64,000 nt of DNA, from NCBI GenBank assembly GCA_023150835.1, contig JAKLKB010000010.1:1-64000 (forward strand), written 5' to 3'. Made by a program: the position numbers and the translations under genes. Position 1 is the stretch's first letter. Each line of letters begins with the position of its first letter. The notes under the pieces are model-generated. The model did no database searches and was not told the DNA's origin. It saw only the letters and a list, made by a program, of their open reading frames with translations. Of this stretch, positions 36,576-45,882 are shown piece by piece. Source of the stretch: Myxococcota bacterium (GTDB lineage: Bacteria > Myxococcota_C > UBA6777).

Positions 36576-38144
36576 TCAGGAGAATAAGGCTTCGACGAAT
36601 TCGCTTGGATCAAAGATCTTCAATTCGTCGATGTGTTCGCCTACACCGACATAACGGACAGGGATCTTGAGTTCGTTGGTGATCGCGATGATGATCCCGC
36701 CCTTTGCGGTCCCGTCCAACTTGGTCAACGCGATCCCTGTTAAGCCCAAAGCATCGTTGAATTCTTTGGCTTGGTTTACCGCGTTTTGTCCGATGGTTGC
36801 GTCGAGTACCAAAAGGATCTCGTGGGGGGTTCCTTCGTGGGCTTTTTCCATGGTGCGACGTACTTTTTTGAGCTCTTCCATCAAGTTTTGTTGCGTGTGC
36901 AATCGTCCCGCTGTATCCGCAAGGATCACATCAACATCACGCGCCACACCTGATTTGACTGCATCAAAGATCACCGAGGAAGGATCTTGCCCGGGTTGGC
37001 CGCGTACCAACATCGCGTCCGATCGCTTGGACCAGACCTCGAGTTGTTCGTCTGCTGCAGCTCGGAAAGTGTCGCCCGCAGCAAGCATCACTTTTTTGCC
37101 TTTTTGGTTCAGTCGTGCCGCGATCTTGCCGATGGTTGTAGTCTTTCCAACGCCGTTCACTCCGACGATCATGATCACGCAAGGCTTGTGTTTTTCATAT
37201 TTGTACTCCGATTCCCCAAGATTGATCATCTTGTAGATCTCATCTTTTAACGCTTCTCTCACCGTATCGTTGTCTTTCAACTCCGAACGTCCGAGCTTTT
37301 CTTCGATCACACGAAGCAATGCTTGCGTCGTTTTCGTCCCAACATCCGCACTAAACAAGATCGTCTCAAGCTCTTCCAAGATATCTTTGCTCAAGGTTTT
37401 TTTGCCCAACAATAGGTTGTTGAGTTTGCTCAACCAACCTTGGCGCGTCTTTTCCAAACCTTCTCGCAACGTTCGTGGTTTGTGTATTTCGTCAGGCTTG
37501 ACTTCCATCTCCGACACATGCACCTCGCGTTTGCTGCGCATACGATCGGTGCGTTCTCTTCGTCTACGGCGCTTCTCGTCTTCTTCGTCTTCCGTTTCGC
37601 TTGGCGGTTCGACCTTGGATTCGGGCTTTTCGACCTTGGATTCGGGCTTTTCGACCTTGGATTCGGGTTTTTCGACCTTGGATTCGGGCTTTTCGACCTT
37701 GGATTCGGGCTTTTCGACCTTGGATTCGGGTTTTTTTTCCTTGGATTCGGGCTTTTCGACCTTGGATTCGGGCTTTTCGACCTTGGATTCGGGCTTTTCG
37801 ACCTTGGATTCGGGCTTTTCGACCTTGGATTCGGGCTTTTTGACCTTGGATTCGGGCTTTTCGGCCTTGGCTTCGGGCTTTTCGACCTTGGGTTCGGGCT
37901 TTTCGACCTTGAATTCGGGCTTTTGATGTTTGGGGGTAGGTTTTTCGACCTTGGCTTCGGGCTTTTCTTTTTGGGGGGTAGGCTCGGTGGGGGTGGGCGG
38001 GGCAAGCCATCGCTCGACGCTTGGGCGGAAAAGGTTGGTGAGCAAAAAGAGGACTGCGACGATCACGAACAAAACAAGGACGGGATAATCCTTGAGCGCA
38101 TCGACAAGCAGGGCGTTTTTGCTTGCGAGAAAAAAGATCGGCAT
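36576..38144 (-). CDS. ftsY: FtsY, SRP receptor GTPase, with membrane helix and repeat linker
   Basis: A 522-residue protein. An N-terminal membrane helix (about 19-40) and a long highly charged linker (about 50-190) of near-perfect 7-residue KVEKPES units precede the NG domain (about 220-522), with GVNGVGKTTT (G1), DTAGRLHTQ (G3) and TKLDGTAKGG (G4/closing loop). FtsY receives ribosome-SRP complexes at the membrane. The N-terminal helix is an obvious anchor. It lies downstream of smc, a common pairing. AAGGAG lies 6 nt before the ATG. Confidence 0.95.
   Translation of the reverse strand: MPIFFLASKNALLVDALKDYPVLVLFVIVAVLFLLTNLFRPSVERWLAPPTPTEPTPQKEKPEAKVEKPTPKHQKPEFKVEKPEPKVEKPEAKAEKPESKVKKPESKVEKPESKVEKPESKVEKPESKVEKPESKEKKPESKVEKPESKVEKPESKVEKPESKVEKPESKVEKPESKVEPPSETEDEEDEKRRRRRERTDRMRSKREVHVSEMEVKPDEIHKPRTLREGLEKTRQGWLSKLNNLLLGKKTLSKDILEELETILFSADVGTKTTQALLRVIEEKLGRSELKDNDTVREALKDEIYKMINLGESEYKYEKHKPCVIMIVGVNGVGKTTTIGKIAARLNQKGKKVMLAAGDTFRAAADEQLEVWSKRSDAMLVRGQPGQDPSSVIFDAVKSGVARDVDVILADTAGRLHTQQNLMEELKKVRRTMEKAHEGTPHEILLVLDATIGQNAVNQAKEFNDALGLTGIALTKLDGTAKGGIIIAITNELKIPVRYVGVGEHIDELKIFDPSEFVEALFS
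37611..37950. repeat. 21-bp tandem coding repeats within ftsY
   Basis: About 14 units of 21 bp encoding K-V-E-K-P-E-S, with a few variants (KEKKPES, KAEKPES, KVEKPEP). Most neighbouring units are identical at the DNA level, so the array is young or kept uniform by slippage. Confidence 0.9.
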
Positions 38145-38273
38145 AAGCGACTCCTTGTGGTCGGTTAAAAGGGCAAGTTGGTACGATTGGGGATGAAGAA
38201 ACGCACAGAAGAGGCGTTTTATGGGTGAGAAGAGATAGCGACAAAGCGGCGGCTTGTCAATTCGCGGCGAATG

Positions 38274-38385
38274 GGGTCGAGATCAGCGAACGCGGGGACG
38301 AAGAGTTGCTGTTCTCTTTGGACTCCGGCAGCCCCCCAGAGGCTTTGGGTCGAGATCAGCGAACGCGGGGACGAAGAGTTGCTGT
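38274..38385. repeat. Direct repeats of about 39 bp between ftsY and smc
   Basis: A block beginning GGGTCGAGATCAGCGAACG and running through GGGGACGAAGAGTTGCTGT occurs at about 38274 and 38347 (73-bp period), in the 262-bp non-coding gap between smc and ftsY. A third truncated GAGATCAGC occurs near 38401 at the smc stop. Confidence 0.8.
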
Positions 38386-38406
38386 GAGGAGGCTGCCGAG
38401 GCGAGA

Positions 38407-41400
38407 TCAGCCGACATAGGCGCGGGGAAAGGATTCGGCTTGGCTGCGTGCTTCGAGGCGAACGGCGACGACGGTGGATACGCCGGGTTCTTGCATGGTG
38501 ACGCCATACAGATGGTCGGTCATTTCCATCGTGCGCTTGTTGTGGGTAATGACGATGAATTGGGTGAGTTGAGAGAGTTCGCGTAGGACATGGTTGTAGC
38601 GATCGATGTTGACGTCATCAAGGGGCGCATCCACTTCGTCGAGGACGCAGAAAGGAGAGGGCTTGTAGAGGAAAAAGGCGAACAATAGGGCGATGGTGGT
38701 CATCGCTTTTTCACCGCCCGAAAGCAAGGCGACGGTTTGGCGGCGTTTTCCCGGGGGTCGAACCATGATCTCGACGCCCGTTTCGAGAAGATTTTTGGGA
38801 TCTGTGAGCAAAAGCTCGGCACTTCCGCCCTCAAAGATCTTGGGGAAGAGGGTTGCAAAGTGTCCTCGTATGGCTTCGTAAGTTGCGAAGAATTCTTCGC
38901 GGATCTGTTGATCTAATTTGCGCAGGGTGTTTTTGATTGAGGAAGCGGCTTTTTCGAGATCTGCGACTTGTTCTTTCAAGAAGTTATAGCGTTCGTCGAT
39001 CTCATCGTACTCTTTTTCTGCGAGGGGGTTGACGTCGCCAAGTCGTGCGAGTTCTTGTTGAAGCTCTTTGAGGCGCTTGGGTTCTTGTTCGGTGGGACGG
39101 GGAGAACAGTGGTGTTTGGGCAGGGTTTCCCCGATGGAAAGCCTGTAGCGTTGGCGGATATCATCGTTGAGAGCTTTGAGATTGACGTCGACTTCGCGCA
39201 GCGTAAGCAGGTGCTGTGTGCGTTGTTCGCGGTTTTTCTCGATCTGGATGCGGAGGCTCTCGGTGTCTTTTCGGGTTTTTTGATGTTGTGCTTCGAGTGC
39301 AAGAAAGCCCTTGTGTTGGGTTTGAATGCGCGCCTCGTCGGTTTGGATCGTTTGGCGTAGAGCGGTGATCTCGGCCTTGAGTTCTTCGTGACCTTGGCGT
39401 TTTTCGTTGAGTTTTTCGTGGATGAGTTCTCGTTCGGCGTCGATCTCGATGCTGCGGCGCTTGAGGTAGTCTTGGCGACTTGCGAGGCTTTTGTGTTGTT
39501 GTTGGAGGGCTTCGAGGCGTTCGCGTTGGGCTGCGATGCGTACTTTGAGATCGGTGCATTGGCGCGACAAGATCGCTTGACGTTGGCGGTCGGCTTCGAT
39601 CTGCATCCTTGCGTCTTGTAGGCGCTTTTCGTGTTGCTTGCGCAGGTCTTCATAGATCGAAAGGCTTTTTTGGGCCTCAGCTTGGGCTTCTTGGAGGTTG
39701 GTCTGTTCTTGTTGAAGCTGGCGCATCTCGATTTGGAGCCGATGGACACGATCTTTGTGTCGAGCGACTTCTTGTTCGAGGCGCTCTTGATCGGCCAACA
39801 GCTTGGTTTGTCGCAGAGCAATTTGTTGCAATTGCTCGCGGTACTGGGCCAATTGAAGGGTTAGTTGTTCGTGTTCGTATTCTTGATCTGCAAGAAGATC
39901 TTCAAAGCGAAGGGCTTGTTCATCGAGTTGTTCGACTTCTTCGGTTAGTTCGCGGATCTGGCGTTTTCGCTGGATCATCCCGAGTCCTGCGCTGCGCTGG
40001 ACCCCGCCAACGATCGCACCGTCTGCGTGGACGAGTTCTCCTTTTTCTGTGACGAGCGTCAGGTGCAGCGGAAGCTGCGGACGCAGGCGCAAAGCGTCGT
40101 CTAGATCACCCACCAACACAAAGGGACGCAGCAGATGTGTCAAAAAGGCGGTGGGAGCGTCGTCTCGCACAAGATGTAACAGGCTTCCTCGGATCGAAGG
40201 GTCACGCGGCAGGCTTTCATCAAACGTTGCAGGCTGTTTGGGATTGGCGAAAAAGCCCGTGCGTCCGAGTTGTTTCTGTTCGAGATAGTCGATGGCGATC
40301 CGCGCATCTTCGGGGCGATCGATCACCAAGTATTGCAGACGATCGCCTAGGGCGGAAGCGATGGGGCCTTCGTAGGACTGAGGCACATCGATCAAGTCGG
40401 CCACAAGTCCGAGTAGTTGGGCGTTATCGAGTGGCCCGTCGGTGTCTCGTGATAGTAAAAGTGCGCGTGCAGCTTCGTTGAGATCTTGGTATTGGGATTG
40501 GATCTCTTCGAGGGATTCCAGTTTTGCCCGTCGTTCGGCAAGGATCTGTCGGCTTTGTTGGAGGCGTGTGCGTGATTGTTCGACTTGTTCTTTGAGGGCT
40601 TCTTTGCGGGCGCTGACGTCTTCTTGGGCGTGGAGGATGGTTTCTTGATCTTCGCGGTTGCGCTCGATCTCTTCGATGTTTTTGTGCTGTTGGGCACGAG
40701 CCATCGCTTCTTGGGCGGTGGCTTCGTCGAGCTCGGTGCGTTGGCGCTCTTGGCGTTGTTGAAGTTCTTGTTGGCGGCGACCGAGTTCTTGCGTGTGGTT
40801 GCGGGCCGTTGTTTCTTTGGTAACGGCTTCGATCACGTCGCCTTTGATCGCCTCGATGAGTCGGTCGGCTTCGGTGAGTCGTTCGTTGAGTTCCTCTAGT
40901 TCACCGCTGATCTGTTCGAGCGATTCGTGAGCATCGCCGCCTTCTTGCTGGAGTTGTTCGATCTGGCCCGTGATGACTTGCCCTTGGTGGGCGGCTTGTT
41001 TTTGTTGTTCGGTGGTGCGCTGCTGTTCTTCTGATAGCTGATCTTGCCGTGTTTTGAGGCCGCCCGCATCGCTTTGGAGGTGTTCTGCGGATTGTTCCAA
41101 GAGGGCGACACGCGCTTGGGTTTTTTGGAGTTTTTCGCGTTCTTCTTGGATGTGTCCTGCTTCTTGTTTGAGCTTTTGCTCGTTTTCTTCGAGGGCTTGT
41201 TCTTGTTGTTGGATGGCTTCGCGCAACGCTTGTTCTGCGCTGCTGAGATCCTCAAGGATCAGCTTGAGTTGGCGTTCTTTTGCCCAATTTTCGAGAAAGC
41301 GGTGGGCCGCGAGATACAGATCAAGATGTTCGATCTCTTCGCGTAAAAGGCGATGGCGTCGGGCTTTGCTGGCTTGTCTTTGAAGATTTTTTCGCTGTTG

Positions 41401-42012
41401 TCCGAGTTCTCGCAAGATATCGTTGAGGCGTTCAAGGTTGCCTTCGGTGCTGGTGAGGTTGCTTTCGGTTTGTTTGCGGTGTTCTTTGTAGCGCGTAATA
41501 CCTGCGGCTTCTTCGATCCAAAGCCGCCGCTGTTCGGGCGTTGACTGAATGAACGCACTCACGCGGCCTTGTTCGAGAAGTGCGTAGCTGTTTTTGTTGC
41601 CAAGTCCCGTCCCAAGGAAAAGCATTCGGATATCGCGCAGGCGACAAGGTTCACCGTTGGCGAGATATTCGGTGTTTCCGTTGCGTTTGAGGACCCGCGA
41701 GATCGCGATCTCGGAGTGATCTTGGAGTCCTTCTGGGCGGTATTCTGGCGCGACGTCTGAAAGGGTCAGCGTCACACGCGCTTGGGGGGCTGGATTGCGC
41801 TTTTCACTGCCCGCAAAGATCACGTCTAACCGCTCTTTTCCTCGCAAGTTTTTGACGCTGCGTTCGCCCATCACCCAACGGATCGCGTCAAGGACGTTGC
41901 TTTTCCCACATCCATTGGGGCCAACGACGCCCACGATGCTGTGATCAAATGCGATCGTCACAGGGTCACAGAATGATTTGAAGCCTTCGAGGTCGATGCG
42001 CTTGAGTCTCAC
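38407..42012 (-). CDS. smc: SMC chromosome segregation ATPase
   Basis: A 1201-residue protein of standard SMC length. The N-terminal head has the Walker A motif GPNGCGKSN (about 32-40); a coiled-coil arm, the hinge (about 510-650, with AIVGGVQRSAG near its end) and a return coiled coil follow; the C-terminal head has the LLSGGEKAM signature and Walker B FCVLDEVDAPLDD. With ScpAB it condenses and organises chromosomes. It starts at a GTG with AAAGGA 8 nt upstream. ftsY follows in the same direction after 262 nt. Confidence 0.97.
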   Translation of the reverse strand: MRLKRIDLEGFKSFCDPVTIAFDHSIVGVVGPNGCGKSNVLDAIRWVMGERSVKNLRGKERLDVIFAGSEKRNPAPQARVTLTLSDVAPEYRPEGLQDHSEIAISRVLKRNGNTEYLANGEPCRLRDIRMLFLGTGLGNKNSYALLEQGRVSAFIQSTPEQRRLWIEEAAGITRYKEHRKQTESNLTSTEGNLERLNDILRELGQQRKNLQRQASKARRHRLLREEIEHLDLYLAAHRFLENWAKERQLKLILEDLSSAEQALREAIQQQEQALEENEQKLKQEAGHIQEEREKLQKTQARVALLEQSAEHLQSDAGGLKTRQDQLSEEQQRTTEQQKQAAHQGQVITGQIEQLQQEGGDAHESLEQISGELEELNERLTEADRLIEAIKGDVIEAVTKETTARNHTQELGRRQQELQQRQERQRTELDEATAQEAMARAQQHKNIEEIERNREDQETILHAQEDVSARKEALKEQVEQSRTRLQQSRQILAERRAKLESLEEIQSQYQDLNEAARALLLSRDTDGPLDNAQLLGLVADLIDVPQSYEGPIASALGDRLQYLVIDRPEDARIAIDYLEQKQLGRTGFFANPKQPATFDESLPRDPSIRGSLLHLVRDDAPTAFLTHLLRPFVLVGDLDDALRLRPQLPLHLTLVTEKGELVHADGAIVGGVQRSAGLGMIQRKRQIRELTEEVEQLDEQALRFEDLLADQEYEHEQLTLQLAQYREQLQQIALRQTKLLADQERLEQEVARHKDRVHRLQIEMRQLQQEQTNLQEAQAEAQKSLSIYEDLRKQHEKRLQDARMQIEADRQRQAILSRQCTDLKVRIAAQRERLEALQQQHKSLASRQDYLKRRSIEIDAERELIHEKLNEKRQGHEELKAEITALRQTIQTDEARIQTQHKGFLALEAQHQKTRKDTESLRIQIEKNREQRTQHLLTLREVDVNLKALNDDIRQRYRLSIGETLPKHHCSPRPTEQEPKRLKELQQELARLGDVNPLAEKEYDEIDERYNFLKEQVADLEKAASSIKNTLRKLDQQIREEFFATYEAIRGHFATLFPKIFEGGSAELLLTDPKNLLETGVEIMVRPPGKRRQTVALLSGGEKAMTTIALLFAFFLYKPSPFCVLDEVDAPLDDVNIDRYNHVLRELSQLTQFIVITHNKRTMEMTDHLYGVTMQEPGVSTVVAVRLEARSQAESFPRAYVG

Positions 42013-42083
42013 GATCTTCGTCCTTTGTTTGTCTTCGGAGGTTCGCCGTTTTTACTTGAATAGGACTTACGCATTTGGGCTTA

Positions 42084-42227
42084 TTTTGTGGGGTGTCACC
42101 CCACGCCCCACAAGGGAGCTTTGCCCCCTTGACCCCGTATTGGCGAACAGAGCATCGTTGTTTACACCAACGGCTTTGTCGCTTGAAAGTCCACGAACAC
42201 AGGGGGTTTGCCAACCGCGTCACTCCT
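42084..42227 (+). repeat. Dispersed repeat family A, copy 3
   Basis: Plus-orientation copy with an intact head hairpin (TGTGGGGTGTCACCCCACG), CAAGGGAGC, TTGACCCCGTATTGGCGA, CTTTGTCGCTTGA, and the tail GGTTTGCCAACCGCGTCACT. It lies upstream of smc, 35 bp before a MITE-like copy. Confidence 0.8.
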
Positions 42228-42262
42228 CTCTACGCTTGGATGGAGGACAAATACACAGCTTT

Positions 42263-42376
42263 ATACGATATCCGTGTGATGTGTGATCGAAGGGTCGTGC
42301 GTAGACACCCGATTGTTGGGCAGCCACACCTGTCTGCCCCTACGTTTTGCGATCACACGCCCTGCGGATATCGTAT
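42263..42376. mobile_element. MITE-like element, copy 2
   Basis: 114 bp bounded by inverted repeats starting ATACGATATCCG with internal GTGTGATCG, and a central palindrome GGGCAGCCAC/GTCTGCCCC followed by CTACG. It has no coding capacity. An ATACACAG sequence occurs just before it and ATCAAATACACA occurs twice shortly after. Confidence 0.7.
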
Positions 42377-42437
42377 TACAAATCAAATACACAACGTTAC
42401 GTATCAAATACACAGTTTTTGGACGAAGAATGCCTAT

Positions 42438-42461
42438 ACATTTGTACCATAGTACAAATGT
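42438..42461. promoter_or_regulatory. Perfect 10-bp palindrome in an AT-rich patch
   Basis: ACATTTGTAC and its exact inverse GTACAAATGT are separated by CATA. A smaller palindrome CTACC-ATA-GGTAG follows at about 42466. Both lie in an AT-rich patch (42372-42545) beyond the 3' end of the Cys-rich lipoprotein gene. It could be an operator or a relic of an element end; there is no U-tract, so it is not a clear terminator. Confidence 0.4.
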
Positions 42462-42577
42462 TGGGCTACCATAGGTAGCGAAGGCTGTCAATTTTTTCTC
42501 AAAAAAACAGTTATCTATTTAAAAAGGAAATGTTTTTTATGAAGTAGGAGTTGCGAGAGAAGGTGGGTGGCAGACCG

Positions 42578-44155
42578 CTAAGGGGTTTGGTAGTCTTGGG
42601 GGGTACAAAATCCGGCTTCGGGTGTGACGGGATGGCATTTGAAAGGAGCGGGGCAGGGGGTCCCATCGCCGCAAGGCTGCGAACAAAAGGTGCGGCTTTG
42701 GAGAGCGTCGGTGATGCAGACGTTGCTCGAACAATCGCCTGCACCGTTTGGACAGGGATCACCGACGTTGCCTTGTTGTGTGGTTTGAGGCATACAAAAC
42801 CGACCATGCCCGTAAGATTGGCAAGTATAGTCGGTGGGGCATTGGGCGTCTTGCTGGCAACTTTGAGTGCAAAAGCGCTTGCCAGCGGCATTTGTGACAC
42901 AGTTCCCAAGGAAACAATCTTCGGTTTGTTGGCAAGGATCGCCGATCTGCCCGTTGCCTGTATCGGGGAGGCAAAGCTGACGGTCCGTTGCGCACTTCCA
43001 GCCCGTTGGGCAGGGCTTTTGTGCATCGCAGACTTGGCTACAGATGCGATTGATCGCGCCTTGCTGGGGGGAGATACAAAGGCCGCTTGCACAAGCCGCA
43101 TCGCCATTTTTGTTGCAGATCGTACCGAGTCCACCGACTTGAGCGCGTTCGCAAAGATACCGATACAGGTTCCCGAACAACCGACACGAAAAGCCACTCG
43201 GGCAATCGTCTTGGCTTGGGTTGCAGCGTTGAGAGCAAAAAGCCTCGGAGCTGTTGCGATCAGGGCGCGCACAATAACCGGAACGACAAGAGCGGTAGCC
43301 TTCTTTCGAGCAGTCCTCGCCGATATCTTTCGTTCCTCGCGGGATGCAAAGGAAAGGGTCGTCGATGCGCGGGGATTCGCAGACAAAACGTGCAGGGCAG
43401 CTATCGCTTTGATAAGGATTGCAGCGTTGCGAGCAGTAGGCGTCGGGATCGCTGTCGTATTGGCTGTAGCAAAAGAGATCTTGTTTGCACTCTGCTTTTC
43501 CGTAGTTTGTGCAGTTTCCTCCGAGGTCTTGCCGAGAAAACGCCTCTTTTACACAAAGAAAACGACCCGTCACATCTGGCGAACAGAAGAAGCCCGTTTT
43601 GCAGGCTTGCGGATCTTTGGGATCGCAGGACTTGACGCAGATCGCCTGTGGATCTTTGGGGCCGCTCGATAGGCAGAAATAACCGTCCTCAAGGGCGCAA
43701 TCGGTATGTCCATTTTCGCTGCAAGAGCCGCCGTCTTTTTTGCATCGGCATCCTTCGGTTGTGCTGGTGGAACCTCGCAAGCAGGCTTTGCTGTTTCCGA
43801 AGGTCTCGCAAAGATAGCCTTTGAGGCAATCGGATCGGAGGGCGCATTCTCGTGTGCAATAACTCTCTGCGGTCCGTCCTTCGGGGGTGTAGCAAAAGAG
43901 GTCGGACTGACAACGATCCGAACGTCCCTCGCATACGCCCCCGACATTCGAGCCTTCGCGGATCTGCACACACACGAAGTTTGCTTTGCTGCTGCCGCTC
44001 AGTTTGACTTGCCTACATTGTGCGCCGTCAGGACAGACACCCAAGGCGTCACCGCCACAAACGCCCGTGGGAGTAGGCGTCTTTCCTCCACACGCCACCG
44101 TGCCAAACCACAACAAGCCAACACATCCCAACCAGCCACACAAACGAAACCACAT
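42578..44155 (-). CDS. Large cysteine-rich lipoprotein
   Basis: A 525-residue lipoprotein with lipobox TVAC (Cys about 22), then about ten repeats of 45-50 residues, each with six or so cysteines in the pattern C-x5-C ... F/Y-C-x-x-x-G ... C-x-x-x-C (e.g. FCSQRCNPSQDDCPSGFSC). This Cys-rich module is common in outer-membrane and secreted proteins of Myxococcota and should be held by disulfides. Function unknown; adhesion or surface coat is plausible. GGAGG lies 6-7 nt before the ATG; the frame is open upstream to 44254. 56 nt downstream of the copper monooxygenase-like gene, same strand. Confidence 0.8.
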   Translation of the reverse strand: MWFRLCGWLGCVGLLWFGTVACGGKTPTPTGVCGGDALGVCPDGAQCRQVKLSGSSKANFVCVQIREGSNVGGVCEGRSDRCQSDLFCYTPEGRTAESYCTRECALRSDCLKGYLCETFGNSKACLRGSTSTTEGCRCKKDGGSCSENGHTDCALEDGYFCLSSGPKDPQAICVKSCDPKDPQACKTGFFCSPDVTGRFLCVKEAFSRQDLGGNCTNYGKAECKQDLFCYSQYDSDPDAYCSQRCNPYQSDSCPARFVCESPRIDDPFLCIPRGTKDIGEDCSKEGYRSCRSGYCARPDRNSSEAFCSQRCNPSQDDCPSGFSCRLFGNLYRYLCERAQVGGLGTICNKNGDAACASGLCISPQQGAINRICSQVCDAQKPCPTGWKCATDRQLCLPDTGNGQIGDPCQQTEDCFLGNCVTNAAGKRFCTQSCQQDAQCPTDYTCQSYGHGRFCMPQTTQQGNVGDPCPNGAGDCSSNVCITDALQSRTFCSQPCGDGTPCPAPFKCHPVTPEAGFCTPQDYQTP

Positions 44156-44211
44156 CACAAACCTCCAATACTTCCGATCCACCGAGGCAAACGCCTTTTG
44201 CGCGTTTGAGG

Positions 44212-45537
44212 CTAAGGCGTCGTGTTGTACGTAAGGTAGACAACACCAAGGCACATCTCATCTCGGGTTCCATCGCCCCAGTATACGTTTTGGGGGATGG
44301 CGCGTTTTCCGTCGATGATCGGCTGATTTTCGGGGGAGTTATCCCAGCGACACACGATCCCCAATTCGTCCCCAACTTTGAGAGTTATCGGCGTTTTGAG
44401 ATCGTACATATACTGCCAATTGAAGTCCCACTTGGGGATATCGAGCACACAATCTTCTTTGGCGTTCGAGCGTTTGACGTATAATTGGGCCGATTTACCG
44501 AGCAGATGGAGATGCAGTGTGACGCTGTGGATGGTGATCGATTCGAGTTTTGGGGCAGAGCGGGCTTTCAACAAAGAAACGATATCCGCCTTGAACTCGT
44601 GTTTGACATCGGATTGGCCTGCGGGGATCTCCATCCCTTTTCCGTTCCAACCGCCGAGTATGTTGGAATAAGGAACGAGCAGCCCTTCTTTTTCTACTTT
44701 GTCTGCAAGCTGAAACTCGATCTTGCTTTGATCGGGTTCAGGATTGCTTTGAAGGACGTTGTAGTGCATCTGCAAGACGATCTTGGAACCCGGTTCGATC
44801 TTGATCCCTGTTCCTTTGGGGTACAATTGCGCCCCGCCACCCGGAGCCCAAGCGCCCACCCATCCTGCGTTGACTTTGGGGCCACCAAAGCAAGTGTAGC
44901 CCGGGCCTTCTTCTTTGCTGTCGAGGTCAAGCAGTTTGGGAACCTCCTTGGGAGCGACCACATAAGCGATCAGATGGTGCGCGATCTTTCGGTTGCCTGC
45001 TTTGACGTGGTAGCCCGTGATGTAGGTGGTGCTTGTTTGCGGCCAATCCACCACAAAGCAGCGATAGTCGTCGGGGGTTTTGGTCGGGACATACGCAACA
45101 GGAAGCGTCAGCGTCAGATCGGCTTTTTCGAGTCCGCTGCTTTTGGTTTGGGTCGGTGGTGTGTCCTTGGGGTCGCCTTGTGGGGAGCCGATCTCTATCC
45201 AACGAAGGAGCTTTTGGCGTTCTTCTGCCGTGAGTGCGATGTTGTTGGTGTACTCGTTACACTGATCGTTGCCTTTCCACGGAGGCATCTTGTTTTGCTC
45301 GATCTGAAGTTTCGAGAAGTCGCGGAACTTGTGCGCCATCTCGTAGTTGTTGAGTGGCATCGGGCCGATGTTGTCTTGTGTGTGGCAATTGGCGCACTTC
45401 GCATCCATGATCGGCTTAATATCCCGATAATAGGTCAGCTCAGCGGTTTGTTGTTTTGGGGGGTCTGTTGCAGGGCCGCAGCCCAGCCACGAACCCACCC
45501 ACACGAGCGTCAAAAACGTCCATGCAGTAGCTCTCAT
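44212..45537 (-). CDS. Lipoprotein with haem-binding motif and copper monooxygenase (PHM/DBM-like) fold
   Basis: A 441-residue lipoprotein with lipobox SWLGC (Cys about 20). Residues about 35-110 contain one c-type haem motif, CANCH, in a cytochrome-c-like segment. Residues about 140-430 resemble copper type II ascorbate-dependent monooxygenases: an HH pair (KIAHHLIAYV), MHYN, HLHLLG and a C-terminal DEMCLG that could supply the methionine ligand. The family hydroxylates C-H bonds using two copper ions; bacterial substrates are unknown. The fused haem motif suggests an alternative electron donor. Confidence 0.75.
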   Translation of the reverse strand: MRATAWTFLTLVWVGSWLGCGPATDPPKQQTAELTYYRDIKPIMDAKCANCHTQDNIGPMPLNNYEMAHKFRDFSKLQIEQNKMPPWKGNDQCNEYTNNIALTAEERQKLLRWIEIGSPQGDPKDTPPTQTKSSGLEKADLTLTLPVAYVPTKTPDDYRCFVVDWPQTSTTYITGYHVKAGNRKIAHHLIAYVVAPKEVPKLLDLDSKEEGPGYTCFGGPKVNAGWVGAWAPGGGAQLYPKGTGIKIEPGSKIVLQMHYNVLQSNPEPDQSKIEFQLADKVEKEGLLVPYSNILGGWNGKGMEIPAGQSDVKHEFKADIVSLLKARSAPKLESITIHSVTLHLHLLGKSAQLYVKRSNAKEDCVLDIPKWDFNWQYMYDLKTPITLKVGDELGIVCRWDNSPENQPIIDGKRAIPQNVYWGDGTRDEMCLGVVYLTYNTTP

Positions 45538-45713
45538 CTTCTTTAGGACTCCTTGGTGCGGGGCGATCCATCTTTTGGATCGCGTGGGGTGAAAACCGAT
45601 TCGTCCGATCTTCTGGGTGCGTTGAATATCGGCGTCTCGGTGCGTTCAAAAAGTCTCGAACATCGGTGCTTTCGGATTGAATCGCTTTGTGTATAGGGCC
45701 TATGCCGTTGGAT

Positions 45714-45858
45714 GTTTTGGGCGGGGTTTCACCCCACGCCCCACAAGGGAGCGCGGCTCTATGGACCCCGTATCAGCGAAGAGATCGATTGCTTTTCAAA
45801 CCAACGCTCAGTCGCTTGGAGGGGGGCGAACACGGGTTTTTTATCGGGGAACTCCTGT
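45714..45858 (+). repeat. Dispersed repeat family A, copy 4
   Basis: Plus-orientation copy in the 345-bp gap between the TatT-like and copper monooxygenase-like genes. It has the head hairpin GGGGTTTCACCCCACGCCCC, CAAGGGAGCGCGGCTCTATGG (identical to copy 1 over this stretch) and the tail CGAACACGGGTTTTTTATC. No MITE copy adjoins. Confidence 0.8.
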
Positions 45859-45882
45859 GTCGATTCGACGCTGTTTTGGGGG

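Noticed and set aside
42511-43386. Alternative minus-strand ORF over the Cys-rich lipoprotein
   Set aside because: It is out of frame with the cysteine repeats and has no lipobox or domain; the lipoprotein frame is clearly coding.
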